Source: Arthrobacter sp. Leaf69
GTDB lineage: Bacteria; Actinomycetota; Actinomycetes; Actinomycetales; Micrococcaceae
Assembly (NCBI RefSeq): GCF_001422645.1
Contig: NZ_LMLR01000014.1
Coordinates: 124,001 to 188,000, forward strand
Direction of reading: 5' to 3'
Length of the DNA stretch: 64,000 nucleotides
Below, piece by piece: positions 61,129-64,000 of the stretch. The translations under genes and the position numbers were made by a program. The notes beneath the pieces were generated by a model. The model was not told where the DNA came from. It saw only the letters and a list, made by a program, of their open reading frames with translations, and did no database searches. The stretch's first letter is position 1. Each line of letters opens with the position of its first letter.

Positions 61129-61201
61129 GCCCGGTTTCCGCGATCGTCTTGACTAAACTCCATGGGGTACAAAATCGCACTCAATGGAGAGGTACTCCTC
61201 T

Positions 61202-62650
61202 GTGGCAAACACAGTCCTGACGAAAAGCGGCATCGGCGAAGAACGCGGTCTCGCCCGAATAGCCCAACGGATGGCGGCGTGGACCGAGAAGTGGTTCCCC
61301 GACGCGTACGTCTTCGCTCTGGCCGGCGTCATGATCATCGCCCTGGCCGCCCTGGCCATCGGCGCCTCGCCCCAGTCGATCGCCGATTCCTTCGGCAACG
61401 GCTTCTGGGACCTCACCGCCTTCACCCTGCAGATGGCCATGGTGGTGCTGACCGGCTATGTCGTGGCAACCTCCCCGCCCGTAGCGAAGCTGATCAACCG
61501 GCTGGCCCTGGTTCCTGCCACCGCACGTACCGCCGTGAGCTTCGTGGCGCTGATGTCCATGTCCGTGTCCGTCCTCAACTGGGGACTCAGCCTGATCTTC
61601 GGCGGCCTGCTGGCCCGTGCCATCGCGCGCCGCAGGGACCTGACCGTGGACTACCGCGCCCTGGGCGCCGCAGCGTTCATGGGCCTTGGTGCCGTCTGGG
61701 CGCTGGGCCTGTCCTCCTCCGCGGCGCAGCTGCAGGCCACCGAGGCCTCGCTGCCGCCGGCCCTGCTGAAGATCACCGGCATCCTGGACTTCGGCACCAC
61801 CATCTTCACGTGGCAGTCGCTGCTGACCCTGGCCATCCTGATGGCGCTCACCACGGTGATCGCGCACTTTTCCGCGCCGCAGGGCGGGGCCATCCGCACT
61901 GCGGCGGATCTGGGCGTCGACCTCGACGACGAACCCAGCGAACCGGCGCCGCGCTCCCGCCCGGGCGAATGGCTCGAATACAGCAAGCTCCTGCCCGTCC
62001 TGGCCGGGGTCCTGACGCTCGGATGGCTGGTCTCGCAGTTCCTGACCAAGCCCTTCCTGACCGTGGTGAGCAGCCTCAACGGCTATTTGCTGGTCTTCCT
62101 GATCCTGGGCCTGGTGCTGCACGGCACCCCGCGGAACTTCCTCCAGGCCGTCACCAAGGCGGTCCCCGCGACAGCCGGCATCCTGGTCCAGTTCCCGCTC
62201 TACGCCGCGATGGCCGCGATCCTGACCAAGGCCACCGGCCACGGCGGCATGACAATCTCCGCGCATTTGGCCGAGTTCTTCTCGGGAATCGGCAGCGGCG
62301 GCGGCTTCGCCGTCGTGATTGCGCTGTACACGGCGCTGCTGGGCCTGCTGGTCCCCTCGGGCGGCGGCAAGTGGCTCGTGGAGGCGCCGTATGTGATGCA
62401 GTCCGCCACGGATGTGCAGATGAACCTCGGCTGGACGGTGCAGATCTACAACATCGCCGAGGCCCTGCCGAACCTGATCAACCCGTTCTTTATGCTGCCG
62501 CTGCTGGCGGTGCTGCGGCTGCGGGCCCGCGACCTGGTCGGCTTCACGTTCCTGCAGTTCGTCTTCCACCTGCCGGTGGTGCTGCTGCTCGTCTGGCTCC
62601 TGGGCATGACCTTCGACTTCGTTCCGCCGGTGATGCCGCCGGGCAAGTAG
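61202..62650 (+). CDS. atoE: AtoE-type short-chain fatty acid transporter
   Basis: 482 residues from GTG 61202, with GGAGAGG 9 nt upstream; an ATG at 61184 would give 488. About 12 membrane helices. Typical AtoE sequence: QRMAAWTEKWFPDAYVFALAGVMIIAL at the start and LVPSGGGKWLVEAPYVM late in the chain. It moves short-chain fatty acids such as acetoacetate or butyrate. It follows the acyltransferase gene by 73 bp and may have its own promoter. Confidence 0.9.
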   Translation: MANTVLTKSGIGEERGLARIAQRMAAWTEKWFPDAYVFALAGVMIIALAALAIGASPQSIADSFGNGFWDLTAFTLQMAMVVLTGYVVATSPPVAKLINRLALVPATARTAVSFVALMSMSVSVLNWGLSLIFGGLLARAIARRRDLTVDYRALGAAAFMGLGAVWALGLSSSAAQLQATEASLPPALLKITGILDFGTTIFTWQSLLTLAILMALTTVIAHFSAPQGGAIRTAADLGVDLDDEPSEPAPRSRPGEWLEYSKLLPVLAGVLTLGWLVSQFLTKPFLTVVSSLNGYLLVFLILGLVLHGTPRNFLQAVTKAVPATAGILVQFPLYAAMAAILTKATGHGGMTISAHLAEFFSGIGSGGGFAVVIALYTALLGLLVPSGGGKWLVEAPYVMQSATDVQMNLGWTVQIYNIAEALPNLINPFFMLPLLAVLRLRARDLVGFTFLQFVFHLPVVLLLVWLLGMTFDFVPPVMPPGK

Positions 62651-62675
62651 CCACCCTGCCCCAAACGCCACCCAC

Positions 62676-62729
62676 CTTAAACGCAGCTGACCCGCAGTAG
62701 TTCCACTACTGCGGGTCAGCTGGGTTAAG
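62676..62729. terminator. Large hairpin between convergent atoE and GNAT genes
   Basis: An 18-bp perfect stem (62684-62701 with 62705-62722, 3-nt loop) is extended outward by imperfect pairing to CTTAAACG and GGTTAAG. Core: CAGCTGACCCGCAGTAGT. There is no T-run; the hairpin lies between two converging stops and ends transcription from both sides. Confidence 0.75.
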
Positions 62730-62731
62730 TC

Positions 62732-63748
62732 CTAGGCGGGGTCCGAAACGACGAGCGTTTCGGCGCCCCGGACACGGGCCTTGCCGGTCTCCAGCAGGGG
62801 CTCGACGACGGCGCGCAGCGCCTCCATCGAGTCGTCCAGTTCCAGCATCACGGGGTGCTGGAACGCAATCAGCGCCAGCAGGTCCCGGACGGCGGCCTGT
62901 GCCTCGTCCGCGGTGAGTTTCGGATCGTGGCCCAGGAACACGTCGGTCGGCTGGCCGGACGCGGGCGTCCCGCCCTCCCCATGGGCCCCCGCCGCGTTGT
63001 CTGCCGCGGCGAGCTCGGCGTAGCTGATGGCGAAGGCCTCGAGCCGGCCCTTCCTGCTGGGCGCCACCCCCTGGCCGAACGCGCTGGCCTTCGGCGCCCG
63101 GAGCACAATTGCGCCGTGGGCTCCGCTGAGCTCGTCCAGGAACAACCGCTGGACCGTCGCGATGCTGAGGTCGCCGGGGCTGTCCCATCCGTGAACAGCC
63201 GTGTAGTACCGCCCCACAACGTCGCTGAGCTCCACCGAGCCGGTGGCCAGGTCCTCGACCTGCTCGGAGGCGGCGGCCTCGGAACCGTCACCGAAGACGG
63301 GCAGCCGGAGCGCCCCCGGCTCCACGACGACCAGCCGGGACCGCTGGATCGGGGCGAGGCCGGCGGCTTCCGCGAAGGCCGCGCCGGGGGTGCCCGGTTC
63401 CACCTTGGTCCGGAGCCGGGAGATGCCCGACGGCGACTGTGCGGCTTCGTGCCGCAGCATGGTCAGCAGGGTGGAGCCGACGCCGGTGCGGCGGTGGTGC
63501 CGATCCACCTCGATGTAGGCCCAGAGCCGTTCCGGGTGCAGCGAGGCCTCGTGGACCACACCGGCCGCAACCGGGATGGCCACACCGTCGACAATGTCCT
63601 CGGCGACGATGCACCGGCGCCACGGCGAGTTGCCCGAGGGTGCCAGGGTGCCGCGGAACTGCCGGGCCTGTTCGGTTTCGGGCCCGCCCCAGATTTCCAG
63701 GAGGGCGAGGTCATCGCCGTCGCGCCATTCACGGTATGCAATCGCCAT
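62732..63748 (-). CDS. GNAT N-acetyltransferase, two-domain
   Basis: 338 residues. N-terminal GNAT domain: MAIAYREWRDGDDLALLEIW, then VDRHHRRTGVGSTLLTMLRHEA as the acetyl-CoA loop. The C-terminal half (about 165-338) is a degenerate second domain with FLDELSGAHGAIVLRAPK and GHDPKLTADEAQAAVRDLLALIAFQHPVMLELDDSMEALR. The substrate is unknown. It starts 2 bp after the glyS stop, so the two are probably cotranscribed. Confidence 0.85.
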   Translation of the reverse strand: MAIAYREWRDGDDLALLEIWGGPETEQARQFRGTLAPSGNSPWRRCIVAEDIVDGVAIPVAAGVVHEASLHPERLWAYIEVDRHHRRTGVGSTLLTMLRHEAAQSPSGISRLRTKVEPGTPGAAFAEAAGLAPIQRSRLVVVEPGALRLPVFGDGSEAAASEQVEDLATGSVELSDVVGRYYTAVHGWDSPGDLSIATVQRLFLDELSGAHGAIVLRAPKASAFGQGVAPSRKGRLEAFAISYAELAAADNAAGAHGEGGTPASGQPTDVFLGHDPKLTADEAQAAVRDLLALIAFQHPVMLELDDSMEALRAVVEPLLETGKARVRGAETLVVSDPA

Positions 63749-63750
63749 GA

Positions 63751-64000
63751 TCAGGCGCCGATCAGCCGTGCGGCCAGGTAGCCCTCCACCTTGTCCAGGG
63801 AGACGCGTTCCTGGCTCATGGTGTCGCGTTCGCGGATGGTGACGGCCTGGTCGTCCAGCGTCTCGAAGTCCACGGTGATGCAGAACGGGGTGCCGATCTC
63901 GTCCTGGCGGCGGTAGCGGCGGCCGATGGCGCCGGCGTCGTCGAACTCGATGTTCCAGCTCTTGCGCAGCTGGGCGGCGAGGTCCTTGGCCTTCGGGGAC
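63751..64000 (-). CDS. glyS: Glycyl-tRNA synthetase, C-terminal end (runs off the window)
   Basis: The last 83 codons of a class II glycyl-tRNA synthetase of the alpha2 (GlyQS) type. The anticodon-binding domain is clear: [39 protein letters not shown] with the conserved DEIGTPF loop, and the end [20 protein letters not shown]. The stop codon is at 63751-63753. Confidence 0.95.
   Translation of the reverse strand, partial: SPKAKDLAAQLRKSWNIEFDDAGAIGRRYRRQDEIGTPFCITVDFETLDDQAVTIRERDTMSQERVSLDKVEGYLAARLIGA

Noticed and set aside
61149..61173. Sigma-A promoter before atoE (TTGACT and TACAAA)
   Set aside because: The spacing between the two boxes is 13 bp, too short for a standard promoter.

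Overview
The window is chromosomal DNA from a G+C-rich actinobacterium. Gene order and protein sequences fit Micrococcaceae of the Arthrobacter/Pseudarthrobacter type. Evidence includes the rpsB-tsf-pyrH-frr-cdsA and dxr-rip1-ispG-GNAT-proS blocks in actinobacterial order, an Ala/Glu-rich tail on ribosomal protein S2, GTG starts, DivIVA-domain proteins and CRP/GlxR-type TGTGA-N6-TCACA sites. I see no prophage, insertion sequence or CRISPR array.

Layout: 1-8.2 kb (minus strand) carries proS (partial), a DUF4081-type GNAT, ispG, a YciI-like protein, a SatD-like regulator with a membrane partner, rip1 and dxr. From 8.3 to 36.3 kb lies a catabolic and transport island, in this order: a lipase-maturation-factor-like membrane protein; a TctCBA tricarboxylate transporter divergent from a CitA/CitB-type two-component system; a leucine/itaconate-type degradation operon (accD1-accA1-acyl-CoA dehydrogenase-scoA-scoB-MaoC-citE) divergent from a TetR regulator; the branched-chain keto acid dehydrogenase operon bkdABC divergent from an Lrp regulator; and two sodium:solute symporter/DUF485-type modules flanking a LytS/LytTR two-component system. 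From 36.3 to 41.3 kb comes divIVA-like-cdsA-frr-pyrH-tsf-rpsB (minus). From 41.8 to 50.5 kb are an M23 peptidase, a glutaryl-CoA-dehydrogenase-like enzyme, tRNA-Met, a glycosyltransferase, a DMT transporter, a CDP-alcohol phosphatidyltransferase, a Holin-X/DUF3618 membrane protein and a Bcr/CflA efflux pump. From 50.5 to 64 kb are two tRNA-Asn genes, dnaG, dgt, dusB, a YibE/F protein, an FAD oxidoreductase, a three-gene hydrolase/DUF1295/acyltransferase set, an AtoE-type transporter, a GNAT protein and glyS (partial).

How the genes work together: bkdABC would turn branched-chain 2-keto acids into acyl-CoAs. The acc/fadE/sco/MaoC/citE operon would carry isovaleryl-CoA to acetyl-CoA and acetoacetate. 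The SSF symporters, TctABC and AtoE would import organic acids. Perfect or near-perfect CRP/GlxR palindromes sit in front of three of these units, which suggests shared carbon-catabolite control.

The least ordinary content is between genes. There are three copies of a roughly 75-bp inverted-repeat element (two of them bracket a lower-GC orphan gene), a second palindromic family duplicated at 15.6-15.9 kb, and a tandem array at 49.3-50.0 kb built from 45-bp and roughly 114-bp units. Three evenly spaced dyads lie in front of the SatD-like gene. These are the places most likely to hold something undescribed.
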